NCBI RefSeq assembly: GCF_020080835.1
Contig: NC_058165.1
Coordinates: forward strand, 5,245,771 to 5,309,770
Source of the DNA: Cotesia glomerata
Lineage: Eukaryota > Arthropoda > Insecta > Hymenoptera > Braconidae
Direction of reading: 5' to 3'
Length of the DNA: 64,000 nt
Each line of letters begins with the position of its first letter. Within the stretch, counting starts at the first letter, position 1. A model generated the notes under the pieces. It had not been told where the DNA came from. It saw only the letters and a program-made list of their open reading frames with translations, and did no database searches. A program made the translations under genes and the position numbers. Shown one piece after another: positions 11,584 to 25,700 of this stretch.

Positions 11584-12026
11584 GGTAACAATGCAGAAGT
11601 GAGGCTTCACCTATGTTATATAAAATTTAAATAAAATAAAAAATAAAAAAATTTATTTTTTTGAATATTTTTTTTTTTTAATTGTTCTTCACGGCAGATT
11701 TATGATAAAAATTATGAAAATTAAATATTTTGATGTTTTTTTTCTAATTTATTCTATTTTTATCGTTCTTTAAAAAAAAATATTTCAATATCCCGAAAAA
11801 ATAGCATCGTCACCATTTCATTGAAAAACACTTAAAATCGTAAATTTTGAACTTTCAAATGAAAAAAAAAACATCAAAATATTTAATTTTCATACGTTTT
11901 ATAATTTTTATCATAAATATGCCGTGAAGAAGAACAATTTGAAGAAAAAAAAAATATTCAAAAAGATCAATTTTTCGATTTTTTACACTAAAAAATAAGC
12001 GGAGCCCCACTTCTGCATAATTACCA
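11584..12026. mobile_element. Fold-back element with long inverted arms
   Basis: The left end GGTAACAATGCAGAAGTGAG pairs with the right end CCCACTTCTGCATAATTACC. Further in, TTCTTCACGGCAGATTTATG pairs with CATAAATATGCCGTGAAGAA, and AATATTTTGATGTTTTTTTT with its complement. Arms are about 200 bp with indels. A related element lies at 60871-61498. Confidence 0.7.
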
Positions 12027-13021
12027 ACAATTTTTATTTCTTCAGCTGAGAAATAAAATTGTTGAAAAATTTGCTCATTTTTTTCAAAAAATTCTATCAG
12101 TCTATAATGTTAAGTTTTAAAGTCCTGATCCGCGAACGAGAAACAAAATTATTAATTTAAAAGAAAATTATTTTTATTGATAATTAAAAGTTATGATAAT
12201 CATCTATTACAAAAACTTATACTTATCAAATAAATATATTCAAATGCTTATTAATTAAATGAATTAATTTTAATAACTCGTCTTAGAAATCATTAATTAA
12301 TGTAGAGCAAATACATCTATCTCGTTAATTCCTTTAGAAAATATTCACATAAAAGAGAGTGGAGCATGACGAGATATCAACAAATTTGTAATAGTTGGGT
12401 AGAAATTTTTAAAGAATGCTAATATAGTTATGAAACATAAATTCTCCTTCTTTTAATTATTCATCTTATTAATGAATATTAAAAACATGAAAATTGAAGA
12501 AAAATAATTTGTTTTCTCTTAGAAGTTTGAATCGAATTCTTTAAAAGTAAAAAGTTTTTTTGTTGAGACTGGGTATTTTTCAGGACTAGGAACACTTGTT
12601 ATTTTCCAACGTTTAAATCATAAAAACTACTAATTTCTTATTCAATACAATTTGTCAATTTTCAACGATTGAAGTATTGATTTACTTTTAAAAAGATATT
12701 TTATATTACCTAATAATAGTCATTCAATTTCAAATATGGTTAATTAAAACTAATTAGTCCGGTTCGAAATGATTGAGTTAAATAATTTAACATAATTTCT
12801 TATCGCAGTGGACGTGATAAACTACTACAGTAAATTTGTATAATGAATATTTTTATTTACATCGAAAAAAATCACTTTTTTTTTTTATTTTTATTCTTCT
12901 TTGGTTATTCAACTTTTTATTTTACTTCTAAAAATGAAAATTAAAATAATTGTTCGGAAGAAATTTAATTTTTATTGATAAAATTTCATTTTTAGACTTC
13001 GAAAAAATTTTTTATGGATGC
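12027..13021. other. AT-rich intergenic stretch, nothing recognised
   Basis: No coding frame or clear repeat boundary seen between the fold-back element and repeat family A copy 2. Confidence 0.45.
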
Positions 13022-14156
13022 AAAATTAGGAAAACGGTTGACCCTGAAGGCCATCCCTGCAACTTCCCGCTAAGTCCATATCTAAGCGCTTAAAATTGCA
13101 TTTATGACGTTTTTGAGCTCTTCGAGCTCAAAAAAAAAAAACGTATGTTATTTCGAGCTTAAAGAGTTAACTGTTCTAAGCTTTTGAGCTCAAGAGTCTG
13201 ATAGAAGTTTAATAAAACACTATTATTTAAATTTTCAAACTGCAATTACTTTCAAATGAATAAACCGATTTCCACACGGTTGGCAGCATTCAACGCAGTT
13301 ATTCAAACCCAGTGATTAACTTTTAAACACAAACTGATCAGACCGAAAATCTTAGAGAAATTTGAAAAATTCACTTTTTCCGATTTTTTTCGACAACGAT
13401 AACTCACGAACGAATCAACCGATTTTGACGGGACTGGCGGCAATCGACCTAGTTTTTTAAGTTTAAGAGCGGATTATTTTATCGGATTGATCGGTGAAAC
13501 CGTTCAAAAGATATTTCGAAAAAATGATTTTTGAAAAATTTTATTATTAAGATTTCTCAAAATCTAGCGAAGGGAATTAATTAAAATTTCCACGAAATTT
13601 AAGGGCAATTATATGCTTTGGATGATATGTTTTGTCGTAACAAAGCTAAAAAGGTTTTTTTAGTGTCACTTAATGATAGGGTATCATCAAAATTTTACTA
13701 ATTTAATTAATTATGCCAATAATATTGATTAAATGTGCGTATAAAAGAAATGAAAAAAAAAACGTATGTTTTGCATTGGAAATTAATATAACATTTAATT
13801 CTTCGAGTTACAGCGTTTTGTCATAACATTTTCATTTATTTATCAAAATGAGCATTAGTTTCTTATGATAAAAAAAACGTATCTCGAGTTACAACGTTTT
13901 GTCATGATAGAAATGAAATTTTCTGTTAAATTGTACTCAAATTTTGTGAAAACTTTATACGCTATTTTCTCGAAACTATAATTTTCGAGATACGTCGTTT
14001 TGTCATGACAGGGCAGATTGCGGGAATAATCAGGACAGCTTCCTAGGACCTTAAAACGTCGAGATCTGATGAAAACTCGATTTTGGCAAAACGGGGTAAA
14101 ACCAATAACTTCTCAACTTTTGAAAAATTTTCAATTTTTCTTAGTAAGAAGTTAAA
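13022..14156 (+). mobile_element. Repeat family A copy 2, with a divergent middle
   Basis: Starts AAAATTAGGAAAACGGTTGA and ends near TTAGTAAGAAGTTAAAA, opposite in orientation to copy 1. It shares CATCCCTGCAACTTCCCGCT and GATAACTCACGAACGAATCA with other copies. The segment about 13570-14010, which includes repeated CGTTTTGTCATGA motifs, is not seen in the other copies and may be a secondary insertion. Confidence 0.7.
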
Positions 14157-14220
14157 AAACCAATGCAACAGCAAATTTCATAAAAAGATAGCAGATTTGA
14201 ATGTAATTTTTATTTGACAT

Positions 14221-15332
14221 ACACAAAAAGAATGGTTCACTTGAACAAAGAAAATATTTTTCTTGCTAATTATTTTCTTAGGCGAAAAAAAATTTTTTTT
14301 TGACACAAGAAATTTCACTTATCCCAACAAAATTAATTCTCTTGCTTCAAGAAATACGTATCTTGATCCAAGACAATTTATTTGAATCAAGAAAATTTTC
14401 TTGTTTTGAGAAAATTTTTCTCTTGCTCCAAAAAATTAAGTTCTTGACAGAAGTAAATTTTCTTGTCTTGAGAAAATTTTTCTCTTGCTCCAAAAAATTA
14501 AATATCTCGATAATAAATTTTCATTAATATTTTTATTGACAAACATGTCAAATGGGAAGATCAAATAATATTGAACCATTTTCTTTCATTCAATATGTGT
14601 AATTGCGTGCTAAAATAATCTAAAATGGGTATCAAATATTCAAGAGAAAAATTTTCTCAAGGTGAGAAATAGTATATTACACACCTGTGGCAAGAAAATG
14701 AGAAATGTCTCAGAACACATATATGTTGCCCGAGGCGAAGCCGAGGTCGACATATATGTGGTCTGAGATATTTATTATTTTCCTGCCATAGGTTTGTATA
14801 CTATTTTTCTGTCTGACAGAGGCGGAAAGCGGCAATTTCGTTTAGCGCAGCGGGCCGAAAGTTGCCACTTTCCGCCTGGAGGGCAGAAAATTTTTTTTCT
14901 CCCCTCCGGGCGGAAAGCGTCAATTTTCCGCCCGCTGCGCTAAATGAAAATGCCGCTTTCTGCCTCCATCGAGGAGAAAAATAGTATTCTCACCACGGGC
15001 AGGAAATAAGAAAGCCTCAGATCACATGTTTGTCGACCTCGGCTTCACCTCGGTCAACAATTACATGTAATCTGAGACATTTATTATTTTCCTGCCCTAG
15101 GTAAGAAATATACTATTCTCAGCTGAAGTAGGTGGCGCTGCTTCCATTATAAAAATTTATTGTATCAAGTATTTATGATAATTTGAATTAAGAAAAATTA
15201 CTTCCACCAAGAACAGAATTTCAAGAAAAATTTTTACTTCGGCCAAGACAACTTCGGTCTTCCTTCGGGCACCCGAAAATTTACTTGAGCCAAGAATTTT
15301 ATTCTTCAGTCAAGAAATCTTTTTTTCTGTGT
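14221..15332 (+). mobile_element. MITE-like family B copy 2, carrying an insertion
   Basis: Family B ends (ACACAAAAAGAATGGTTCAC on the left, TTTTTTTCTGTGTATA on the right) and internal blocks are all present. The element is split between GGTGAGAAA and CTCAGCTGAAG by about 445 bp of hairpin-rich DNA (14670-15117) that the other copies lack. Confidence 0.75.
14670..15117. mobile_element. Triple-hairpin insertion in MITE family B copy 2
   Basis: Three successive inverted repeats are visible. Hairpin 1 (14670-14803) pairs TAGTATATTAC...GTCTCAGAACACATATATG with its far arm around a CCGAGGCGAAGCCGAGG loop. Hairpin 2 (14819-14967) is GC-rich, pairing GGCGGAAAGCGGCAATTTCG and GCGCAGCGGG with the reverse arm. 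Hairpin 3 (14982-15115) resembles hairpin 1 inverted, with loop ACCTCGGCTTCACCTCGG. No coding frame is apparent. The clean absence from sister copies shows insertion. Confidence 0.75.
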
Positions 15333-16600
15333 ATATAACAAAATATGAAAATTAAAGCTTATTAAACGAACTTTCAGGTACATTTTACAGAAATTCCATA
15401 CAATGTTTCATTTAAAAGTTATTCGATAAATAAACTGTAAAAAAGTGTATTTTTAGGATTTTTTAAATTTCAAAATCTTGTAATTTTAAAACTACATGAC
15501 CGATTAAGCTCACATTTGAACTTGACCTTTGTATTTATCAGTAAAATAAATACACTGAATTTTGTAAAGATATCCATTGCGAATTGTAGACACCATCGTC
15601 GTGACAAGCTGCGTTCTATTCCATATATAGATATCGACGTTCTAATTAGCAAATTGTGTAACTCCATTTTAAAGAATCCTCCATTTGTACGAAAAAAACA
15701 ATTAGTTAAAAATTTATTGTCACTTTTAATAACTATTCAATATCTAAAAGAGGTATAATATTTTGGCTTGGGTCATTCAAATAATTTATTGCTACATAAA
15801 AATGTTAAAAAATCACCCTCTAAAAAATAAGAAGTTAGACGTCGAGTTAAGTTAAGTCGGCATAAGCAAATTTTTTAAAAGTTGCGTCATGAGGACCAAT
15901 GCAATAGTTAGATTTCTATGAAATCTACTAAAAAAAAATTGTGGAATCTATTTTTAAAGCATAAATCTGAGTTTATTATTTTTTAATATTAATATAAAAA
16001 AAAATACTATAAAAAATTTACTCCAAAAGCTTGCAAAAATAAATAAATAAAAATAAATTCCAAGAAGAAAATAAAATTACACCTAATTAATAATTAATAA
16101 AAAACGAAATAAAAAGTTATTTACATGAATTTATAAATAAAATTAATTTCCTGTCATTAATCACATGTAACATTAATATGCATACAGATCGATATCAAAT
16201 ATCAAAACCTCCTATTAATACTAAGTGTATTAAAAAGGAATGTTCAAATGACGTAAGTAAGCCCTGTCTTTGGTCAGCGGTAAGTTTGGCAATGGCCGAG
16301 CCCGAAATTCTTTATTGATACCAATACACCAATACAGCCGTAACCCATAACAAGCATAATAATAATAACAATAATAATAAAAGTACTACACAATAAATAA
16401 CGCAAACTAATTACAAATATGACTAGTATTGTATTTATTAAAAGAAGTACACAACAGGAATTGATATGACGGTATGTTGCTTTACATAGAACCCAATTGT
16501 TCCACAATCCTCCGCGGTATGGACATCTAACTTACGTGTACGAACAAGGAAGCCTATCCAGAAGTGAGAATTCCTCCCCCTCTACCGGATAAACTGTCGT
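15333..16600. other. Upstream region of cuticle gene 2, no gene seen
   Basis: AT-rich to about 16500, then a less AT-rich stretch (16500-16680) that runs into the promoter. No persuasive coding frame. Confidence 0.5.
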
Positions 16601-16606
16601 ATAGTT

Positions 16607-16650
16607 TATAAAGCACCGTTCTACCTACTATCTCGTTGCACTTTCTCAGT
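16607..16650 (+). promoter_or_regulatory. Candidate core promoter of cuticle gene 2
   Basis: TATAAA at 16607-16612 within TAGTTTATAAAGC, and an arthropod-type initiator TCAGT at 16646-16650. The spacing, about 41 bp from TATA to the initiator A, is longer than the usual 30 or so, so the real start could be a little upstream. The start codon follows at 16761. Confidence 0.45.
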
Positions 16651-16760
16651 GAAACTCACGGAGAACTACTCGTAACGGTGAATTAAATTATTTTGTCCGT
16701 CAACCCTTTTGTAAAGTAACTTTTTTTTTTTTTTTTTGACAACAAAACTGTTTTTACATC

Positions 16761-16778
16761 ATGCGAATTATTATTCTG
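16761..16778 (+). CDS. Cuticle gene 2, coding exon 1 (18 nt)
   Basis: ATGCGAATTATTATTCTG followed by GTATGT. It encodes MRIIIL, which with exon 2 gives a signal peptide ending near VYA. It lies about 110 bp after a TATA/initiator pair. No closer exon with a matching phase and hydrophobic start was noticed in the 14 kb between, but only a transcript can prove the join. Confidence 0.7.
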
Positions 16779-19700
16779 GTATGTTTCAAGGTCTTTATTA
16801 ATTACTAATAATTTTTTTAACAATTACACTAATTTACCAGTGAATTTTTATTTATAATTATTATTAATTATTTTTCTAGTGATAAAAAGTGTAAATTATT
16901 TTTTTTTAATTATTTTTAAGAAATTAATAGAAAATTTTTTTGTGGTGTGTTATTTTGTAAATTAGTGAAATTTTTTTTATGATCGAATTTATTGGACAAG
17001 TAGGACTCTTTCTACTTGTAAGTTATTAATAAAAAATATAAGAGCCGATCTTGTGTTTAATGACGCAGTAAATTTGATCAGTAGTACGAACAAGACAATC
17101 GTTTGTTCTTTCTTCTTTTATCTTAAGAGAAGAAAGAGATTGGCGGCTAACAAGGCTTGAATAAAATATACTATTTTAAATTCACTTCACGCGTATGTTG
17201 ACAATACTTCATTTATAAATCATACAGCGTACTTTTGTATGCAATAATATCTTTAGGTTGTTACTTTAGTGTGCCGTTTCACTTTCATCATATTCCCGTC
17301 CTTGGGGTAATAATGTAACGAAAGTAAGTCCGGTCATAGTGTTATAGTATGAATCCGTTTGGTTAATAAAGATGTTAGTTAAATTTTATTTAATTATCAT
17401 TAAGTGAGTTAGGTTGCTTAATGATTCACTGGTACCTCGACGCGGTTTTATTTTATCATTTTCTTAATTGACTATTAAAACTTTTTTCTACCGATGTTTG
17501 TATTTTATATTAATTATTAATGAGCGCTAGTTGATTTTATTCATATGTTGTGATTTGTATATTAATTTACGATCGGGAAAGTTTATGAATAATTTTATTT
17601 TTTTTACTAATTAAGTTACATTTTTATTAATTTTTAGTTTTTTTATTTTTTAATCAAGGTAATTTTATAAGATTTTAATTTTACTTTGGAAAATTTATTT
17701 TATTTATATAATTATTTAATTAGTAAAACTTTGAAAATTTTTTTTTAATATTGAAAAACATTTTTTCTGATATTTTTGAGTTTTTTTTTCAAATTATTTA
17801 TTTTTGCAAAAATTTATATGAAATTAAAATCATTTTTTGTGACATTGAAAGTCTAAAAAAATGATGTAATTTTTATAAAATCAAAATAATACTCGTCAAA
17901 ATTTGAAAAAATATTTATTTTCATTAAAATTTTTTTTTAAATGTAAATTGTTTTTATATATAAAAATTTTTTATTTTTCTGTTATTCTGAGCGTTATATT
18001 GTTAAATTATTAAAATTTGAACTTATTTGTAACTATTAGGTGATAAATAGTTTTTTTTTCTTATAAGATTTAAATTTAATTAAAAGTATAAAAAATTTTA
18101 ATCAAAAAAATTAAATTAAAGATTAATCTTCCTAAATTTGAGCATTGTTGCGTTTTATCTTTTAAGAATTAATTTTTCAAAAAAAAAAAATCTATCGAAG
18201 AATTTTGATTTGTGATTCTTTTAAAAAAAAAAATTTTATTTACAAAACGCTTATAAAAATATCATAGTAAGTTTTTGTAATTAAATAGAAGTGGGGCTTT
18301 ATTTATTTTTTACGATATAAAATTAATCTACTTTTTTATCTCGATTTTGTACCATTAATTTAATTTCTAAAGAATTAAATTTACAATTATTTTTAAATCC
18401 AAAAAGTTGAATTTCGATTCTTTCATCAACAAATTGAAGGTGATAAATTTTTTTATTGTTTAACAAAAAATTGTAACTGGTTAATTTTGTCCAATATATT
18501 TTTTAAAAATATTAAAAATTTCGAAAAAGTAAAATTAAAGAAACTTTCATCTAATGCCTTAAATTTTCAGAGCTTAATTTACGTCAATTATAATAATAAT
18601 TAGAAAATTTTTATTAATTTACATTTCAGAGGTTTCATTAAAATTTTTTTTTATATAAAAAATAATAACAAAAATTTAAAACCCATAAAAAATTTTAAAA
18701 TTATTACCAAAACTTTTATTTTTAAGATTTATACGTCTTAAAAAAATTTCCTAAATAAATTGAATAAAAAATCTGACGAAATTAATGTTGTAAATAGAAC
18801 AGTGATATTTATATTTTATCAAGAATTTAATGTCAAAAAATGTTAATTAGATCATAAAGTCAATCTTTTAAAAAATTCGAACTAAATTCGGCAAAATATC
18901 TACACTGAAAAAAAAAATTAACTTGAATCAAGACGAAAAATTCTCGAATTAAGTAAAATTTACTTAAAAAAAAATTTCTTAGTTTAAAAATTTTTCTACT
19001 CAAATCAAGAAGATGAAATTCTTCAAAATTATTTACTTGATTCAAGTAAATTTTTTTTTCTAATACACAAAAAAATTTATTGAATTTATTTTAATCAAAT
19101 AATTAAATTCAAAGAATTTGAGTACAAAATTTATTAAACTGAAGTAAATTTTACTTAATTCAATAAGTTTTAATTTTAATTCAAGTAAATTATTTTTGTC
19201 TGTGTAACAACTGATAAAATGAAACTTCCGTTCATTAATAAAAGGAGAAGTTTACAAATTACATATAAAATTTCCATTGAAGTCATAGTTATCTAAACAA
19301 ATTCTAATTAATTAAAAATAAAAGAAAAGTATCTCAACAGGTAATTATATAATAGTTAAATGAGTTCGAGTATATTAGCATAAATTAAAATCAAATACTG
19401 GTTTATCAAAGCAGCATAAAAGACAATTACATGCATGATCTTGATAAAATATAAAAAGTAAGTAATAAAAGTATCACTATCACTTTTAAGTGAAAATAAA
19501 AAAAAATAGTAACGGGAAGTCGGAGCATACAGAAAGAATGTGTATACGGAATACGGGGCGAATCGAGAGAAACTCGACCAGCTAATCGGGTGTACAGGGC
19601 GTGGTGGTTTGTATTTACGCTGTATAAAAATCTAAAATACATACAACTTTGCTTTGCAGTGCAGATATATAATATGTGTGTGGATATATACATATATAAA

Positions 19701-22700
19701 ATAGAGCAATGTTTCAACAAACTTCTTAACGGTGTGCGTGACTGGCATATGCCCGAACGGGAACTGATTACAGAGTCATTCGTCTGTACATAAAACCGTC
19801 ACGATTTTCCCAGAGCGATCGAACCACAAGAACTCATTAGCTCATTTATATCTACTGACTCAGTCGGAGACTTAGACTTGGTCTCTACTCCCTCTTTCCT
19901 CGGGTATCAGTCTCCAGTCTCGATATATCCTTCTATATCTAATGCAACATAAGTAAAGCAAGATTTTGCCTCAAACGATCTGATATCTTGCAGAAATTTA
20001 CTAAATATATTTAAATTTTAAATTATTTGTCTGCTTTTATTAATATCTTTGTTGCCATTATTTTTTATTTCATTACAAACAGTAACCTTGATCATTTATT
20101 TTTATTAATCTAATTGCACACTTTACTTTCACTGCTTTCACTTATATTAGAGCTCATGCACATTATGTATTTGTCTATATAGATATACATTGACATATGA
20201 CAATAATTATATGTTTTTATTAATAAACATAATGTTTTAGTTATTTAGAGTTTTTCAAGGTAATATTAAAGAAATTGCACGACAATCTTTTTATCATTAA
20301 GGATTTTTTCGTTTAAAAGAGAGAATTTAGTTATTTTTAGAGTCATTATTGTCATTGAGGTTACAGAGGCTTTTATTTGAATTATTTGAACCAAAAGGTT
20401 CATTTTAATAAACATTTAAGGGTTGCAGTCAACTAGTCAGACTAACAACATTCCGAATTAATAAATTACTAGAACTTAGAAAGTAAATATTAAATGTAAT
20501 TTAAAATAATTAATTTTACAAATTTTAAAATTCCGAAAAATATAATCTTAAATAAAGAAAAATCTAAAGCTATATTAATAGAATCTTTCAAAGTCACAAA
20601 GTTTCAATAAATTAAAAAACATAACAACGAAAATTTATACGCCAAAATGAATGAACAGACGAACACTCATTTAGTCGAAAAATGTAAATAATTTTATAAT
20701 TAGATTAGAAATTTTTTTTAATTAATTTTAAATTAATTAATTTTAAATTAATTAATTTTTGAAAATTAATTTTATTTTAATTTACAAGCATGTATGGAAA
20801 ACACTCAAATTTCATGATTGTAAAAGTGGATCATCTAAGAAAAACTTCCAATTTTCTGGATGAGTAATTTTCGGCCGAATCATTATTCGGATAGATGAGT
20901 ATTCGGATGAATATACGTCGGAACAACCCTTTTTCGAAATCAAATTAATTTTAACTCTTGAGGAATATAAGATTTATATTTACTTTTATTCGATAACCCG
21001 GTGTTTTATAATTTACAAAATTGTTTTTCGGCTGTTATTCTATTTAAGCTAATGTATTTTATAAACTTTGAATGTAGCGGAATTTTAAATTTTCTAGAGT
21101 TTTAATAATTTGGAATGTTGTCGATCTGACTAGTTGACCGCAACCCACATTTAAGGGTAATGTTCGGCAAAAATGATATTTTCAATAATTTAATTAGCTG
21201 ATACTTTTTATAACTCTATAGCTGGAATACATGATGATAATTAAATTCACTGAATAAATTAACGTTTTTAATATTTAAAAATATAAAAGATAATTATGAG
21301 CTGTGATAGAATTTGGTATTTTACAATAAATGTTATTATAATGTAATATAATTAATGCAAATTATTTATAAAGATGATTATTATTTATAAGCAATCTTTA
21401 TATCAAATGACATTGCAAGCGAAACAAATTCACTCAACAAAATATTCATTAACTGTTAATAAATAATTGTCAACTATTAATAAATACTTATTAACTATCA
21501 ATAAATGTAATTTCCTCCCAAATAAATCTTTATTGAATGTTAAAAAATATTTATTAAAATTTAATAAATTATATAATTGTCTTCAAATAAATTAAATTAT
21601 TAATAGTTAATAAATCCTTCTATCAATGTGTTAGAAAATTTTATAATATATCTAACAAATATTACTAATTATTCAAGCATTAAATAATTACACAGTAAAT
21701 TATTTTGTATACTTAAAAATTTTATAATTCATGTTTGATTATTATTCAATACATCTACAACTTGTAATTTTGATTAAGTAGTTAGTCAATAACCAAACAC
21801 TTAATAATACACATCTGTAGATTTTTTATTTTTTAAAAAATTAGTTAATTATTCTTTCTAATTATCAATTATTAAAACAATTCGGTAATTATTTTTTTAA
21901 ATTATTAACTGAATAATTAGATATTTGAAATCCCTTAAATTAAGAAAAATTTTAAGAAAGAACGGGAATATTGCAAGCCTCATAAGCGAAGCGTTGTCTG
22001 TGTTTATGGATTCGTGTATGTGGCAGAAAAAGTGATCGAAAAAATTATCGTACAGGAATAATTTTTTTTTATCATCTAAAGTAACACACTAAGGACTTTC
22101 TCAATTAATATGAGCCTTCAATTCACTGTCGCTTAATTATTATTTATAAAAAACTAAGATACGACTGTGTATTTGTATGTCTATAGACACATAGATACAT
22201 ATATATAGATACATACATTTTATACTATAGATACATACATTATAGATACATACATTTTATTATAGTATTTTTTTTCTACACCTTAGAATTATGGTACCAC
22301 AAAACCATAACAGAGTTTTCTGTTTTTTGTATATTATTTTAATCAATTTTATTGTGAAAAATGAAATTATGAGGCGTGCACTTTTGGATTTTCCAAACTT
22401 TTTATTTATTTTATTTAAATGCCAAGGCAATGGCAGAGTGGAAAATGATACAAAATAAAAAGAATAAAGTATCATGTAAGAATATAAATACATATTTTAA
22501 TAATATGAGAATTATGGCTAATAGCAGCAGTGAAAACAATCAAAAGTTTAAATAATATAATTAGCTGATTACATTCAATAAAAGTGAGGTGAAAAAAAAG
22601 TAAACAAGAATTTGTAAGATGATTGTCGGATTGTTAATTTAAAGCACTGCAGATAGTTCTAATTATATCAATTAATAACATCATCAGTAATACCAGGTAC

Positions 22701-25700
22701 CAAGATTAGTAGGAACCGAAAAAATAATTAATAAATGCGGAAAGTATACCAGCCGGGAATCGAACGCGGATCTTTTGGTTATGCGATAAGATCTCTTCCA
22801 GTTAAGCTATCCCATTTAGTCGCCTCGATTATTAATTATTGATCATTATCAGTGCACAGTAAAAAGTTTTTTAGAATTTAGAATTTAGAATTTCGTTTAT
22901 TAATGCCAAGGCACAGGCCAAATGGCAAATTTCATTACATAGTAAGTATAGTTATTCCATAAAGAAACATATAGTTGTGAGTACATAGTACAACTGTATA
23001 AAATAAAATTATTTTAGATAAATTTGGTTTACAACTACATCGATATTCACTCGGTAAATAATTATTAAAAAATAATAGTTTAAAAAAACTAAAAACACGC
23101 TTTTTATAGAAAACCAAACTAAAAAATAGAAAATAAATTTAAATTAAGAATAGTGTTAAAAATTTCAATAAATATAAATTAATAATAGTGTAAATAAAAA
23201 AAATGTATTTTATTTTAAAAAAAGCGTGAGGTGCATGGTGTCAATAGTTATAAATATTTTATTGACAGATATGAGTAGAGTGATTATCATTTTGATAATA
23301 TCTTAAAAAGCACCCCACGCTTTTTTTAAAATAAAATACATTTTTTTATTTACACTATTATTAATTTATATTTATTGAAATTTTTAACACTATTCTTAAT
23401 TTAAATTTATTTTCTATTTTTTAGTTTGGTTTTCTATAAAAAGCGTGTTTTTAGTTTTTTTAAACTATTATTTATTTTTTACTTTTTAGTTTGGTTTATT
23501 TATAAAAGCGTGATTTTTTAGTTTTTTTTAAACTATTATTTGTTGATTATCAAAAATATTCAGGCGCGCAAATTACCCACGGAGAGTTACATACTGACAT
23601 ACTGACATACTGACATACAAGTGAAGCTAATAAAAAATAATTATTTATAAATATTATAAATACGGGGAATCAGAGTTCGATTTCGGAGAGCGAGCCTGAG
23701 AAACGGCTACCAGAACCAAGGAAGGCCGCAGGCGCGCAGATTACCCACGGAGAGTTACTGACATACTGACAAACTGACATACAAGTGAAGCTAATATAAA
23801 GCGTGTAAAAAGAAGAATTTAAGGTACAGAGTTTTAATTTCACTTTTACTGAGTTCAACTAGTAATTTTACGTATTGAACTGACTTTATCTCTATCACAG
23901 TCAGTAAAGAATCAATTTTTGACTTAGTATACAATATTTGAGATTTTATCGTATATTCACTCTTCATTATATTAGACATTATTCTATTTGTCGAGATTTA
24001 ATAAATGATAGAAGACTTCTTTTTTGAAGACTTGCAAGCTGCTTGAATTTATAATTTCTCGTGGAAGTTCTTCCCAAAATCTTATTACAATCTTTTAGTC
24101 AAAAAATTTCGGGTAAAAAATTTTTATAATAAATTTTGGACACTTTTTTTAATTAATTCAACACTTGTCAATTGAAAACAATTGTATTAAATTCATACAC
24201 AAAAGTGTTAGCCATTAATAAAAAATTTTTTACTGTGTAATACTATAATAATTCTTACGACATAAAATTTTTTTTTTCATCGAGCCAATTGTAATTTCAT
24301 TAAATAAAATTGTGGCTAAAGAAAGAGAACGATTTTGAGCCAAAATTATCAAATTAAAGACGAAAATTTTCAAAAAATTGTTGGGACTTAACTAATAAAC
24401 CGACATGATATAATTATAAATTATAAACAACGCACAAAATAGTGATGTGATTTTTCATAAAAATATTGTCATTGTTTACATGAATAATAAAAATTGCAGA
24501 AGATTAAATTAGACTTGAGTGACTTGAATTTAATGTACTCCTTGTAATAAAAGTCGACAGATGCTAACTTGATTATTCACGATGATAATATTGCTTAGTG
24601 CAGTAGTAAACTTTGAAAGAAAGTCAGAAGACTTATTGTTTATTATGTTCTCGTAAAAATAATTAAGGAAAAGAAAACAAGTGTGGAATGAAAATTGAGA
24701 CTGAAATTAATTTTTTTTACTTAAGAAAAATTTCACATAATTAATAAAAATACTTATATTTGATTTAATAATTCGAGACTAAATTTAGTATTTAGTAAAT
24801 TTTTTTATTTATCTAATAAATTATTTTTATTAAAAAATAAAATTTATTAAAAAAAAATGCAATTATAATGAAATTATTCTGTCAAATATAAAATGTATAT
24901 GATTTATGTAATAGAAAAATTTTATTTAGATCGAGTTAAAAATTAAAAATGGATTTAATTTTAATTTTATCGCGGTCTTACAAGCAAATAGTTAAAAATA
25001 ATGATAAAATGTAAATTTCTAGAGTATCAGTTAAAAAATTTAGACGAAAAATATTATTTTTATCAAAAAAACCAGTTATGATAATAATTTTGCTTGGAAC
25101 AACTTTGTAAACACGACAACTTTTGTAAAGTTATTTTTATTTTTTTATCACCTTTGTATTTTTACGATAAAACACTTGATTGAAAATCAGAATCAATATC
25201 TGAATAATTTACTAATGAAAACTTTAAACTGACAAGTTTTAATATTTAACAAACTAGTATTTGCACGTTCAGTTATTTTTTCTCTGGGATTTACTTTCTC
25301 TATTATACGGAGATAGTAACGCGCGAGAAAATGAACTCGACGAAATATGAATGTAATTCTGAGAAGTAGATTTTTTTTTCAATCAACTGAATAAATGAAA
25401 GATATTTCGAGGATAGATTGATATCGAGAACATACAATTAATTTTATCGAAATTGTGTTTGTAAATTACGCCAGTGATTGTTAAATATTAATGTACGAAA
25501 TAATATTTTTTATTGTCATTCGAGGCGTGCACTTTTCGGTTTCTTAACCTTTTAAAAAGCTATTATCGCTTTTGAAAGAGCCGATTAATAAGATCAAATT
25601 TCATTTAAAATTGCCGTTTAATTAAGCTTACCTAAAAGTAAATTATATTTTTTTAAATAATATCTCATTATGTATGATTAAATTTCGCGTGTGTATTATT

